From: Lachnospiraceae bacterium
GTDB taxonomy: Bacteria > Bacillota > Clostridia > Lachnospirales > Lachnospiraceae
Direction of reading: 5' to 3'
Assembly (NCBI GenBank): GCA_015057405.1
Contig: SVEK01000011.1
Location: 1 to 64,000, forward strand
DNA: 64,000 bases
Part shown: piece by piece, positions 10,640 through 19,624 of the stretch
How positions within the stretch are numbered: position 1 is the first letter of the stretch
How the letters are laid out: each line of letters begins with the position of its first letter
Translations under genes and position numbers: made by a program
Notes under the pieces: model-generated
The model's input: the letters and a program-made list of their open reading frames with translations, nothing else
Databases searched by the model: none
Told to the model about the DNA's origin: nothing

Positions 10640-11160
10640 TCCATCTCCTTTCCGGTCAAATATGTTTTTAATTTTTTTCTTGCCCTTTCGTACTTCTTTC
10701 TTAATGTTGCCTCTTTCTTATCAAATACTTCCGCAAGCTCTTTGTAACTTTTTTCTTCCACAGCAATACCGTATACCAACGCTCGCTCCATAGGTGTCAA
10801 TGTTTCTAAGGCCGCTGCCAGTTCATCAGATATGTAATTATTATCTGTTGTTTCGTTAATATATGTGCCATTATCCGCCACATTTTCTTTTATGCTGCTT
10901 TCATATTTATCAATAAGCACTTTATATCTTTTCTTACTTCTGAGTTCGTCTATACAGCCTGTGTATGCCGCCTTATAAATGTAGGATTTTACTGCCATTA
11001 CATTTTCAAACCGATCCAGCACGGCATACGTTTTTACGAACGCCTGCAACGCAACATCTTCAGCGTCATAATAATTAATCATTATTCCATAACAATATTT
11101 TAATATCGAAGGCATCATCGTCGTGACAATGTCTTCGAAGTCTTTCTCCGAAAGTTTCAT
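10636..11160 (-). CDS. ECF-type RNA polymerase sigma factor
   Basis: 174 residues from the preferred ATG at 11160, which has GAGGTG just upstream. The track start 36 bases earlier lacks a ribosome site. Region 2 is recognisable (ILKYCYGIMINYYDAEDVALQAFVKTY ... IYKAAYTGCIDELRSKKR). Region 4 ends the protein with a helix-turn-helix (LTPMERALVYGIAVEEKSYKELAEVFDKKEATLRKKYERARKKL). It probably redirects RNA polymerase to a small regulon under control of the anti-sigma encoded next, whose gene overlaps its stop by four bases. The targets cannot be told from here. The surface protein gene downstream is a candidate. Confidence 0.85.
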   Translation of the reverse strand: MKLSEKDFEDIVTTMMPSILKYCYGIMINYYDAEDVALQAFVKTYAVLDRFENVMAVKSYIYKAAYTGCIDELRSKKRYKVLIDKYESSIKENVADNGTYINETTDNNYISDELAAALETLTPMERALVYGIAVEEKSYKELAEVFDKKEATLRKKYERARKKLKTYLTGKEME

Positions 11161-11263
11161 GCGCACCTCATTATCCATAAATATATCCGCCACCATTTTA
11201 CTTTGAAGTGATATACCTCTCCTAAGTAATATAACGATTTTAACACATCGTTTGTGACATTAT

Positions 11264-11317
11264 AAGAAAAAAAGAGAAGATGCTTTACGCACATTTTTAG
11301 CGTACCGGCATCTCCTC
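11264..11317 (-). terminator. Intrinsic terminator after the spoVG-thioesterase pair
   Basis: In the minus direction the stem GAGGAGATGC...GCATCTTCTC encloses a second pairing TACGC/GCGTA. It is followed by CTTTTTTTCTT. It lies about 30 bases past the thioesterase stop. Confidence 0.75.
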
Positions 11318-11345
11318 ATAAAATCAGTTACAGTTTACGAAACCA

Positions 11346-11711
11346 TCATTTTCCCATAAACTTTTCAATATTAATCACAACACGTTCGTGACTGCCCTTT
11401 GCGATACATTTATCTTCGTCGTATGCAATCACTTCAAACAACAATCGTCTTCCGTCCACAGCAGTTAACGTACTCTCAGCCCAAACTTTACGATTTTCAT
11501 GGGTAGCCGCTATATGTTTCACTTCCATACTCACTCCCACAGTAGCTTCACCATCTTCAAGATACGGCGCAACACTTTCATAGGAAGCCTGCTCCATAAG
11601 GGCCACTACTGCCGGGGTTGCATATACGGGTAAATTGCCGCTTTTCATAGAAATTGCTGTTTTATCCGGTGTTACAATTGATTCCGCCCTTCCTTTAATT
11701 CCTTCTTCCAT
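11346..11711 (-). CDS. Hotdog-fold thioesterase, FlK-like
   Basis: 121 residues from the ATG at 11711, which lies one base past the spoVG stop with AGGAAGAAG upstream. The longer track frame runs through spoVG and is rejected. The sequence matches the thioesterase family that includes fluoroacetyl-CoA thioesterase. It has the central helix GNLPVYATPAVVALMEQAS, then a strand with VGVSMEVKHIAAT and the C-terminal SHERVVIN. It probably hydrolyses or scavenges an acyl-CoA in the cytoplasm. The substrate is unknown. Translational coupling to spoVG is clear from spacing, but a functional link is not evident. Confidence 0.75.
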   Translation of the reverse strand: MEEGIKGRAESIVTPDKTAISMKSGNLPVYATPAVVALMEQASYESVAPYLEDGEATVGVSMEVKHIAATHENRKVWAESTLTAVDGRRLLFEVIAYDEDKCIAKGSHERVVINIEKFMGK

Positions 11712-11712
11712 A

Positions 11713-11982
11713 CTATACTTCTTCCTCTGCCAAAACTTCCTCATATTTGCTGATAATGAGCTTTTGAATAGCATCTCTGGTTTCGGAATTAATCGGATGA
11801 GCAATATCCTTATATTCTCCGTCTCCGGTCTTTCTGCTTGGCATCGCAATGAACAATCCCTTTTCCCCTTCAATTACCTTAATGTCATGAACAACAAATA
11901 CATCATCAATCGTAATCGAAACAACCGCTCTCATCTTGCTTTCTCTGTTTACCAGCCTTACTCGAACATCAGTTATCTGCAT
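11713..11982 (-). CDS. spoVG: Septation protein / RNA-binding regulator SpoVG
   Basis: 89 residues, the standard SpoVG length. The N-terminal signature [12 protein letters not shown] and the core [30 protein letters not shown] are characteristic. SpoVG proteins bind nucleic acid and affect septation, sporulation and surface gene expression in Firmicutes. The GGAG site is eight bases before ATG. It precedes a thioesterase in a two-gene unit, and is 34 bases after glgD on the same strand, so read-through from glgCD is possible. Confidence 0.95.
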   Translation of the reverse strand: MQITDVRVRLVNRESKMRAVVSITIDDVFVVHDIKVIEGEKGLFIAMPSRKTGDGEYKDIAHPINSETRDAIQKLIISKYEEVLAEEEV

Positions 11983-12016
11983 AATTCAATTCTCCTTCCA
12001 TTTAATATACAAAATT

Positions 12017-13138
12017 TTAAAACATATATCTTTCATTCTGCTCAACTACTATCTTAATATCGTCAGGTTTCCCCACATAAGATGAGTTGGCACGAATAGT
12101 ATCTCGACTTTCTACAATACAATTTTCTATATAAGTGTTATCTCCAATATATACATCGTTAAGAATAATCGAATTCTTAATAACGCAATTATTGCCTACA
12201 TAAACTTCCTTAAACACTATAGAATCAGTAATTTGTCCGTTAATAATACAACCACTTGAAACTATACTGTTACTTACTTTAGAACCCGAATTATACTTTG
12301 CAGGCGGCAGATCCTCAACCTTGGAATATACATCCGGATATTCCCTAAAGAAATAATTCCTTATATCTTTTTTCAGGAAATCCATATTGGTTTTGTAGTA
12401 CGATTCCACCGTAGCAATATTGCTCCAATAATCGGTATGTTCATACGCAAATACTTTCTTCACATCTTTATAACGGATAATAACATCTTTTACAAAATCG
12501 TAACGTTCTTCTTCACTGGCACCTTCAATAAGGTCAATCAACAACCTTCTTCTTATAACATATATGCCTGTAGATACCATATGATTGTCTGTCAATATAG
12601 GCTTTTCATCAAGCGAAATAACACGGTTGTCCTCATCCACACTCACAACACCAAATCTTCTGGCATCTTCGGAAGAATCAAGATTTTTGGTAACAATGGT
12701 AATATCTGCACCTTTGTTGATGTGGTACTCAAGAACCTTATTATAGTCCATTTTATATACACCATCTCCGGAAGCAATTACTACGTAAGGCTCATGACTG
12801 TTTTTTAAGAAGTCTATGTTCTGAGCAATAGAATCCGCTGTTCCTCTGTACCAATTACCATTATCAGGTGTAATCGTCGGTGTAAATACATATAATCCGC
12901 CTTGCTTTCTTCCAAAATCCCACCACTTTGAAGAGTTGAGATGTTCATTAAGAGAGCGGGCATTGTACTGGGTAAAAACCGCCACCTTCTGAATATGAGA
13001 ATTTGTCATGTTACTCAGCACAAAATCAATACATCTGTAACCTCCTGCCACAGGCATAGCAGAAACTGCCCTGTTCATAACCAGTTCCTTCATTCTGTTA
13101 CTCTTACCACCTGCCAAAACAATTCCGATTGCTCTCAT
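12017..13138 (-). CDS. glgD: Glucose-1-phosphate adenylyltransferase subunit GlgD
   Basis: 373 residues. It is the divergent regulatory-type partner of GlgC in Firmicute glycogen synthesis. The nucleotidyltransferase domain starts IVLAGGKSNRM, where the catalytic signature GGxGxRL is altered as usual for GlgD. The C-terminal third is a left-handed beta-helix of hexapeptide repeats (VGNNCVIKNSIILNDVYIGDNTYI). It shares one base with the glgC stop (TAATG), so the two are translationally coupled. GlgCD makes ADP-glucose from glucose-1-P and ATP. Confidence 0.93.
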   Translation of the reverse strand: MRAIGIVLAGGKSNRMKELVMNRAVSAMPVAGGYRCIDFVLSNMTNSHIQKVAVFTQYNARSLNEHLNSSKWWDFGRKQGGLYVFTPTITPDNGNWYRGTADSIAQNIDFLKNSHEPYVVIASGDGVYKMDYNKVLEYHINKGADITIVTKNLDSSEDARRFGVVSVDEDNRVISLDEKPILTDNHMVSTGIYVIRRRLLIDLIEGASEEERYDFVKDVIIRYKDVKKVFAYEHTDYWSNIATVESYYKTNMDFLKKDIRNYFFREYPDVYSKVEDLPPAKYNSGSKVSNSIVSSGCIINGQITDSIVFKEVYVGNNCVIKNSIILNDVYIGDNTYIENCIVESRDTIRANSSYVGKPDDIKIVVEQNERYMF

Positions 13139-14409
13139 TAATCTTCACCTGCCTTCATTATACTCTCACCACTTGCCAGCACTTTATCAGGATAATCTTC
13201 CGGAATCGTCACACCCCATATTGCAGTGTTCTTACCTATGGTAACGCCCGGCGGTATTACACTGTTTTCTCCAATGGTAACAAGTCCGAATTTGTATATA
13301 TCAGGTTTATATTTGTTAGGGGCTTCTTCTCCGACTCCCAATCTGCAATCTGAACCTATCACACAATTTTCAGCAATTATGGATTTATCAACTGTAGTTC
13401 CGCTTTTAATTACCGTGCCGCTCATTATTATAGAATCTCTTATAACCGCTCCCTTTTCTATAATAACATCAGAACCTATTACTGAATTGCGAATCTCACC
13501 GTATATCTCACAAGCTTCTCCCAAAATTGCTTTTTCAACAACAGCATCTGCTGCTATATATTGCGGCGTAATCCTGTCGCTTTTTGTGTATATTTTCCAA
13601 AACTCTTCATACAGATTAAACACAGGTATCAAATCAATAAGTTCCATATTGGATTCCCAATAAGAACCAAGCGTACCCACGTCCTTCCAATATCCGTTAT
13701 ATTCATAAGCAAATACCCTGTCACCTTTTTCATGGCAATACGGTATAATATGCTTTCCAAAGTCACACGCCGACTGGTTCTTAAGAGTTATAAGCGCTTC
13801 TCTTAAAACCTTCCACGAAAATATATATATTCCCATAGACGCAAGATTACTTCTTGGGTTCTCAGGTTTTTCCTCAAACTCCAAAATCTGATTAGAATCA
13901 TCGGTTATAACAACACCAAAGCGATTCGCCTCTTCCATCGGTACCGAAATACAGGCAAGAGTAATGTCAGCATTGTTGGCCTTGTGGAAATCAAGCATAA
14001 GTTCATAATCCATCTTATATATATGGTCACCACCAAGAATAAGAACATATTCAGGGTTGTAATATTCCATATATTGCAGATTCTGATATATAGCATTAGC
14101 CGTTCCCGTATACCATTCACTGCTGGTGCTTTTTTCATACGGTGGAAGAATCGAAACTCCACCGATATTCTTATCAAGATCCCACGGAATTCCTATTCCA
14201 ATGTGGGTATTGAGTCTAAGCGGCTGGTACTGCGTAAGCACTCCTACAGTATCAACACCCGAATTGATACAATTGCTGAGAGGGAAATCTATAATTCTGT
14301 ATTTGCCTCCGAACGAAACTGCCGGCTTGGCAACATTGGCCGTCAGCACCCCAAGTCTTGAGCCTTGTCCACCGGCAAGCAGCATTGCTATCATCTCTTT
14401 TTTTATCAT
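13138..14409 (-). CDS. glgC: Glucose-1-phosphate adenylyltransferase GlgC
   Basis: 423 residues. This is the catalytic ADP-glucose pyrophosphorylase subunit, forming ADP-glucose, the glycogen donor. The pyrophosphorylase signature [14 protein letters not shown] is at residues 10-23, followed by [19 protein letters not shown]. The sugar-phosphate region has [13 protein letters not shown] and [16 protein letters not shown]. The C-terminal beta-helix ends near residue 410. ATG follows GGAGGTGGATTC. It has its own promoter, divergent from murC. The remaining glycogen genes (pgm, glgB) lie 6 kb away. No glycogen synthase or phosphorylase is in the window. Confidence 0.96.
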   Translation of the reverse strand: MIKKEMIAMLLAGGQGSRLGVLTANVAKPAVSFGGKYRIIDFPLSNCINSGVDTVGVLTQYQPLRLNTHIGIGIPWDLDKNIGGVSILPPYEKSTSSEWYTGTANAIYQNLQYMEYYNPEYVLILGGDHIYKMDYELMLDFHKANNADITLACISVPMEEANRFGVVITDDSNQILEFEEKPENPRSNLASMGIYIFSWKVLREALITLKNQSACDFGKHIIPYCHEKGDRVFAYEYNGYWKDVGTLGSYWESNMELIDLIPVFNLYEEFWKIYTKSDRITPQYIAADAVVEKAILGEACEIYGEIRNSVIGSDVIIEKGAVIRDSIIMSGTVIKSGTTVDKSIIAENCVIGSDCRLGVGEEAPNKYKPDIYKFGLVTIGENSVIPPGVTIGKNTAIWGVTIPEDYPDKVLASGESIMKAGED

Positions 14410-14449
14410 GAATCCACCTCCATTATTTTTTTATAAAATAATTATAATA

Positions 14450-14478
14450 ATTATATCATACATTAAAAAAAAAGTGAA
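14450..14478 (-). promoter_or_regulatory. glgC promoter
   Basis: Minus strand TTCACT (14473-14478), 17-base spacer, TATAAT (14450-14455), with a second overlapping TATAAT nine bases on. It is back to back with the murC promoter. Confidence 0.6.
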
Positions 14479-14488
14479 TATAAAGAAG

Positions 14489-14517
14489 TTGTAATTTTCA
14501 TATTACATGGTTATAAT
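14489..14517 (+). promoter_or_regulatory. murC promoter
   Basis: TTGTAA (14489-14494), 17-base spacer, TATAAT (14512-14517), about 30 bases before the murC ATG. Confidence 0.7.
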
Positions 14518-14549
14518 GTCAATATAAAAATATAGGATGGTAAAATAGT

Positions 14550-15932
14550 ATGTATCACATTGATTTTAATAAAACTGCCAACTTGCACTTTATCGGAATA
14601 GGCGGCATTAGCATGAGCGGGTTTGCTGAGCTTCTTTTAAGTAAGGGTTTTCATATTACAGGTTCGGATTCCCACGATTCAGACATTACGGAACACCTTG
14701 AGAAGCTTGGCATACAGATATTATATGGGCAGAAGGCTTCTAATATTCCGGACAACACAGATCTGGTTGTCTATACTGCCGCAATCGCAGACGATAACCC
14801 TGAACTTGTTGAGGCCAAAAGACGCGGCATTCCTACCATGGTTCGCGCAGATATGATTGGACAGATTATGAAAAATTATTCCAATGCCATAGCAGTGTCC
14901 GGAACTCACGGCAAAACAACTGTAACTTCAATGCTTTCACACATTTACATCTCTGCTGATACAGATCCTACAATCTCCGTCGGGGCTATACTCGATGTCC
15001 TGGACGGCAACATCAGAGTCGGCAATTCTCCAAACTGGATTATGGAAGCCTGCGAATACACTAACAGCTTTCTCAGCTTTAGTCCTACAACCGAAATCAT
15101 ATTAAATATCGAAGAAGACCACCTGGACTTTTTCAAAGATATTAACGACATAAGAAATTCTTTCAAGGAATTCGCCAATCTTCTTCCTAATGACGGTTTG
15201 CTTGTTATCAACGGAGATATCGATAATTATGCAGAAATATGTCCTACGCATGGATGCAATATTGTTACATATAGTATCAGCAATCCTGAGTGTAATTATT
15301 ACGCGGATAACATTTCATATAACAATTACGGTTGCGGCTCCTTCGATCTTTATGTTAACGGTAAAAAAGCTGAACGTGTTAACCTTAACGTCACGGGAAT
15401 TCATAATATAGGAAATAGTCTGGCTGCCATAGCCGTAGCCTATACGCAGGGACTCGACCACGAAAAAGTTTTAAAAGGACTTGAGCAGTTCCGTGGTGCA
15501 GATCGAAGATTTCAGAAAAAGGGAGAAGTAGCCGGCATAACAATAATAGACGATTATGCCCATCACCCATCCGAAATCAAAGCAACACTAGCTGCTGCCA
15601 AGAATTATCCGCATAAAAATATCTGGTGTGTATTTCAACCGCATACCTACACAAGAACCCGCGCTTTCCTTACAGAGTTTGCTGAGGCGCTCGCTCTTGC
15701 TGATAAAGTTATTCTTACAGACATTTATGCGGCCAGAGAAAAAGATCCGGGAGACATTTCTTCCGTAGATATTCTTTTAGAGCTGGAAAGACTTGGCAAA
15801 GAAGGGTACTATATTTCTTCATTTGATGATATTGAAAATTTTATATTAAAAAATTGTGTTAACGGTGACATGTTAATAACTATGGGGGCAGGAGACGTTG
15901 TAACTATTGGTGAGGAGCTTTTAAGCTTCTAG
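14550..15932 (+). CDS. murC: UDP-N-acetylmuramate--L-alanine ligase
   Basis: 460 residues, normal for MurC. It joins L-alanine to UDP-MurNAc in peptidoglycan precursor synthesis, using ATP, in the cytoplasm. The N-terminal Rossmann loop FIGIGGISMSGFAELL binds the UDP substrate. The ATP P-loop is SGTHGKTTVTSML near residues 117-129. The domain 3 signature is DDYAHHPSEIKATL and the C-terminus has FQPHTYTRT. It stands alone behind its own promoter, divergent from glgC. A DnaA-box-like TTATCCACG begins right at the stop codon. Confidence 0.97.
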   Translation: MYHIDFNKTANLHFIGIGGISMSGFAELLLSKGFHITGSDSHDSDITEHLEKLGIQILYGQKASNIPDNTDLVVYTAAIADDNPELVEAKRRGIPTMVRADMIGQIMKNYSNAIAVSGTHGKTTVTSMLSHIYISADTDPTISVGAILDVLDGNIRVGNSPNWIMEACEYTNSFLSFSPTTEIILNIEEDHLDFFKDINDIRNSFKEFANLLPNDGLLVINGDIDNYAEICPTHGCNIVTYSISNPECNYYADNISYNNYGCGSFDLYVNGKKAERVNLNVTGIHNIGNSLAAIAVAYTQGLDHEKVLKGLEQFRGADRRFQKKGEVAGITIIDDYAHHPSEIKATLAAAKNYPHKNIWCVFQPHTYTRTRAFLTEFAEALALADKVILTDIYAAREKDPGDISSVDILLELERLGKEGYYISSFDDIENFILKNCVNGDMLITMGAGDVVTIGEELLSF

Positions 15933-16145
15933 TTATCCACGTTATTAACACCTTTATACTTTTTTAATAGTTGCATATTTGATGGATAACTTCACCTAAA
16001 TGTGTCAAAAATATATCAATATTACTCCCATTTTGATGATTAAGAAAAGTTCTCCCCCAAGTTATTCACGTTATCCCACATCATCATTCTACTATGTGCG
16101 AACGACTTTGGGGCTATTTTCAAGGTCTGATGATTGTGCTATAAT
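15933..16145. promoter_or_regulatory. DnaA-box-like motifs and dnaD promoter
   Basis: The gap between murC and dnaD holds TTATCCACG (15933-15941), TTATTCACG (16062-16070, followed by TTATCCCACA) and on the minus strand TTATCCATC (15981-15989). The first two are one mismatch from the DnaA consensus TTATNCACA and the third is two mismatches away. A promoter TTTTCA-17-TATAAT (16117-16145) drives dnaD. This suggests DnaA control of the replication genes, or secondary DnaA binding. No dnaA or dnaN gene is here, so I do not call an origin. Confidence 0.45.
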
Positions 16146-16180
16146 TCATTTACGACTTACTTAGGGGGTAACTTATCATA

Positions 16181-17305
16181 ATGAATAATCAAGGTAAAAT
16201 CTGCCTTCACAACAATTCAGGCAGTACATATACACAGGTTTCTAATACATTTATCGACGAATATATGCCATCAGCTAACGGAACATATGTCAAGGTGTAT
16301 CTTACATTGTTAAGACTCATTAACAAATGTCATTTTAACGTTTCTTTATGCGATATCGCCGATGTCCTTGAACTTACTGAAAAAGACGTGGCAAGAGCAT
16401 TAAAATATTGGGAAAAACATCAGCTTCTTGCCATTACCAGATCTTCTTCAGGGGAAATATGCGACATCGCATTTAATACACCTGCCAAAAACAATCCTCT
16501 TGTTGCTTCAAACGAATCAGCTTCAGCAACAGATGATACATTTAAAACAATCTGTAATACCGCATCTGTTAAGGACAAGCCCGCAGAAGCCGGTGCTTTT
16601 ACAAGCAATACCGAAACAGAGTCACCCAATATGCGAAAAACATATTCCGCATCTGAAATTGCAGAGATTTCTTCTAACGAAAAATTCATTTGGACTGTTA
16701 ATATATTAGAACAATATATGCAACGAACACTTACGCCTACAGATATTGAGCTCGTAGTATTTTTGTTTGATTCACTTCATTTTTCATTTGACTTAATATT
16801 CTTCTTGTACGAGTACTGTATCGGTAAAGGAAAGAAGAATTCAAAATACATTCAGGCAGTTGCAATAAACTGGGCTGATTCCGGTGTTGATTCTGTTGAA
16901 AAAGCAGAAAATTATCTTGCATTATATGACTCACGTTATATGGAAATAATGCGTGCATTCGGAATTAACCAGGCACCTGCACCAATCCAGAAACGATACA
17001 TTGACACTTGGTTTTCTTTAGGTTTCGATGCAGCAATCATTAAAGAAGCCTGCAACAGAACCATACTAAAAGTCAATGAACCAAACTTTAAATATGCTAA
17101 CGGCATACTGGAAAATTGGCATCGTCTCGGTATAAAGACTCTTGATGATATTAAAGTAGCAGATTCTGCTCACTCCCATACGGCCGACAACAATACCACC
17201 TCACCTAAGGGCAAAACTAATAATGCCTTTAATTCGTATAGCCAAAGGGAATATTCAGATTCAGAGTATTCAGATTTGGAAAGACAGCTTCTGAACCAGC
17301 AATAA
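16181..17305 (+). CDS. DnaD-domain replication initiation protein
   Basis: 374 residues. The N-terminal winged-helix-like region starts FIDEYMPSANGTYVKVYLTLLRL. A low-complexity Ser/Thr/Ala linker spans about residues 105-160. The rest holds one or two DnaB2/DnaD-type helical domains, with YIDTWFSLGFDAAIIKEACNRT and FKYANGILENWHRLGIKTLDD near residues 270-325. DnaD proteins help load the replicative helicase in Firmicutes. It is followed 15 bases later by a DnaC/DnaI-like loader, supporting that role. The ribosome site GGGGG is somewhat distant (12 bases). Confidence 0.88.
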   Translation: MNNQGKICLHNNSGSTYTQVSNTFIDEYMPSANGTYVKVYLTLLRLINKCHFNVSLCDIADVLELTEKDVARALKYWEKHQLLAITRSSSGEICDIAFNTPAKNNPLVASNESASATDDTFKTICNTASVKDKPAEAGAFTSNTETESPNMRKTYSASEIAEISSNEKFIWTVNILEQYMQRTLTPTDIELVVFLFDSLHFSFDLIFFLYEYCIGKGKKNSKYIQAVAINWADSGVDSVEKAENYLALYDSRYMEIMRAFGINQAPAPIQKRYIDTWFSLGFDAAIIKEACNRTILKVNEPNFKYANGILENWHRLGIKTLDDIKVADSAHSHTADNNTTSPKGKTNNAFNSYSQREYSDSEYSDLERQLLNQQ

Positions 17306-17320
17306 TGTGGGGGATACACA

Positions 17321-18325
17321 ATGGACAACACTCAGCAAACCGAACAAATACAACGTATATATGACCAAAAACGTGATAATAATGTACATATAAGAAAACA
17401 GCGAATCGCCGAAATATACGAAATGATACCGGAATATACCCAACTCGACAAAGCAGCTCCGGATATAATCGCATCTAATTTTACGGCACTTTTACAGGGA
17501 GAGATTAGTCTCGTTGATAATATAAAATCCAAAATTAAAGATGTTGAAGCAAAAAAGAAAGCATTACTTGAAGGTGCAGGCTTCCCAACCGACTATCTCG
17601 ATCCGATATACAGCTGTAAAGATTGCAAAGATACCGGTTTTATCGGCAACAAGCGTTGCCAATGCTACAACGAAATTCTTCTGCAGATATTATACAAACA
17701 ATCAAATCTGTCAAAAATAGTAGAGTTGGAGAATTTTGATACTTTTGATATTAATTATTACCCGGATGACTATATTGATAAAGTAAGTGAGATTACACCC
17801 AGAGACAATATAATCAGGGTTCTCAACTTTGCCAAAAGTTTTACAGATAATTTCAACAACCAATCCGGCAACATGTTAATATACGGACATTCAGGGGTCG
17901 GAAAGACCTTTCTTTCGCATTGCATCGCAGATAAATTACTTAAAAAAGGTTATTCCGTTATTTACTTGACTTCGTATCAGCTCTTTGATATTCTTGAGAC
18001 GAAGGTTTTTCACCCTGGTGATTTAAGCGAAATCAACTCAGGTATTTTATCCATGTTATATACCTGCGACCTTCTCATCATAGATGATTTAGGGACTGAA
18101 ATGACCAACAAATTCACTGAAGTGCAACTCTTTAGGTGTATTCAGGAACGACTTCAAAACGAATGTTCAACCATCATTTCAACTAACTTATCTTTTGATG
18201 ACATAAAAAATATCTATAGCGAACGTATCTTTTCAAGACTGACCGGATGCTACAAACTGGTCAAGATACTTGGAAGCGATATAAGAATTCAAAAAGCAAT
18301 TGCCGAAAACGGAGGAAAAAAATGA
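17321..18325 (+). CDS. DnaC/DnaI-like helicase loader ATPase
   Basis: 334 residues. The N-terminal part is alpha-helical with a small Cys cluster YSCKDCKDTGFIGNKRCQC near residues 95-113, likely a zinc site as in DnaI. The C-terminal AAA+ ATPase has Walker A YGHSGVGKTFLS near residue 190, Walker B LLIIDDLGTE near residue 252 and a sensor STNLSFDDI. It probably loads the replicative helicase together with the DnaD protein encoded just upstream. IstB-type transposition helpers share the fold, but no transposase is nearby, so the replication role is preferred. The stop overlaps the prs start. Confidence 0.9.
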   Translation: MDNTQQTEQIQRIYDQKRDNNVHIRKQRIAEIYEMIPEYTQLDKAAPDIIASNFTALLQGEISLVDNIKSKIKDVEAKKKALLEGAGFPTDYLDPIYSCKDCKDTGFIGNKRCQCYNEILLQILYKQSNLSKIVELENFDTFDINYYPDDYIDKVSEITPRDNIIRVLNFAKSFTDNFNNQSGNMLIYGHSGVGKTFLSHCIADKLLKKGYSVIYLTSYQLFDILETKVFHPGDLSEINSGILSMLYTCDLLIIDDLGTEMTNKFTEVQLFRCIQERLQNECSTIISTNLSFDDIKNIYSERIFSRLTGCYKLVKILGSDIRIQKAIAENGGKK

Positions 18326-19497
18326 GTTTATTAGATGCGTCCTACACAGAAAAAATCCCTTACGGAGAGCTTGGTCTTGTTGCGCTCGAAAGCAGCAAAT
18401 CCATTGGCAACAAAGTTAACAACTATATTGTAAACTGGAGAACCGACAGAGAGCACGAGCATCTTACCGCTTCTACAATTAAAGGATATAAAAAAGACTC
18501 TTACCTTGTGGAATGTGTGTGCCCTAGATTTGGTTCAGGCGAAGCCAAAGGAATAATCAAAGAATCAGTCAGGGGTATGGACCTTTACATACTTGTTGAT
18601 GTATGTAATTACAGTCTTACATATTCAGTGTGTGGCTACGAAAATCATATGTCACCGGATGACCATTACCAGGATTTAAAGAGAATAATTGCGGCTGTTG
18701 GCGGAAAGGCAAGAAGAATTACAGTTATCATGCCATTCCTTTACGAAAGCAGACAGCATAAAAGAAGCGCACGAGAATCTCTTGATTGCGCCCTTGCACT
18801 TCAGGAACTTACTGATATGGGTGTTGAAAGTATTCTTACATTTGATGCCCATGACCCACGTGTACAGAATGCAATTCCGCTCAAAAGTTTCGAAACAGTA
18901 CAACCGATATACCAGTTCATTAAAGCATTACTTCGTAATGTAGATAACATATCATTTGACTCTGAACATATGATGATTATCAGTCCTGACGAAGGGGCTA
19001 TGAGCCGTGCAGTATACTTTGCGAACGTTCTTGGAATAGACGTTGGTATGTTCTATAAAAGACGTGATTATTCAACTATAGTTAATGGACGTAATCCAAT
19101 TGTTGCACACGAGTTCCTCGGAACTGATTTGGAAGGCAAAGACGTTATTATTATAGATGACATGATATCTTCCGGAGAAAGCGTTCTTGATGTTGCAAAA
19201 GAGCTTAAAAGAAGAAAAGCCAACCGAATATTTGTAGCAGCAACTTTCGGACTTTTCACTAACGGAATGAAATTATTTGATGAAGCTTATGAAAGCGGTC
19301 TGATATACAGAGTTCTTACAACCAATCTCATTTACCAGACAGACGAACTGTTAAAGAGAGAGTATTATATTAACGTTGACATGAGCAAATATATTGCATT
19401 ACTTATTGACACGCTTAATCACGACGCATCAATTAACGAATTGCTTAATCCTACGGAGAGAATACAAAACATTCTCAAAAAATATAATCAGCGTTAA
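18322..19497 (+). CDS. prs: Ribose-phosphate pyrophosphokinase
   Basis: 391 residues from the ATG at 18322, which overlaps the loader gene stop (ATGA) and has GGAGG eight bases upstream. The track start lies inside the preceding gene. It makes PRPP from ribose-5-P and ATP for nucleotide and amino acid synthesis. The PRPP-binding loop is DVIIIDDMISSGESV and the catalytic region has YESRQHKRSARESL and TFDAHDPRVQN. It is longer than the usual form of about 315 residues, with N-terminal and C-terminal extensions, as in a Clostridial variant I recall. The operon end is marked by a strong terminator. Confidence 0.9.
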   Translation: MSLLDASYTEKIPYGELGLVALESSKSIGNKVNNYIVNWRTDREHEHLTASTIKGYKKDSYLVECVCPRFGSGEAKGIIKESVRGMDLYILVDVCNYSLTYSVCGYENHMSPDDHYQDLKRIIAAVGGKARRITVIMPFLYESRQHKRSARESLDCALALQELTDMGVESILTFDAHDPRVQNAIPLKSFETVQPIYQFIKALLRNVDNISFDSEHMMIISPDEGAMSRAVYFANVLGIDVGMFYKRRDYSTIVNGRNPIVAHEFLGTDLEGKDVIIIDDMISSGESVLDVAKELKRRKANRIFVAATFGLFTNGMKLFDEAYESGLIYRVLTTNLIYQTDELLKREYYINVDMSKYIALLIDTLNHDASINELLNPTERIQNILKKYNQR

Positions 19498-19529
19498 TAC
19501 ATATACCTTATTATCACAGATAAATTATC

Positions 19530-19566
19530 AGAGCACTATCCACATCCGGACAGTGCTCTTTTTTTT
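19530..19566 (+). terminator. Terminator after prs
   Basis: Stem AGAGCACTATCC / GGACAGTGCTCT with a short loop and one mismatch, then T8. It ends the dnaD-dnaC-prs unit and faces the minus-strand HD gene. Confidence 0.88.
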
Positions 19567-19624
19567 CATAATAAATACAATATGTCTTTTATGAATAACC
19601 AACGGATCACAAAGAAAAATCTTA

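Noticed and set aside
11712-11873. N-terminal extension of the thioesterase in the track
   Set aside because: It is spoVG read in another frame; the real start is at 11711.
15933-16145. Chromosomal origin
   Set aside because: There are only three imperfect boxes, no clear AT-rich unwinding cluster with dnaA/dnaN, and genes run through the region as usual.
17321-18325. IstB transposition helper
   Set aside because: It shares the AAA+ fold, but there is no transposase or inverted repeat, and DnaD and Prs flank it.
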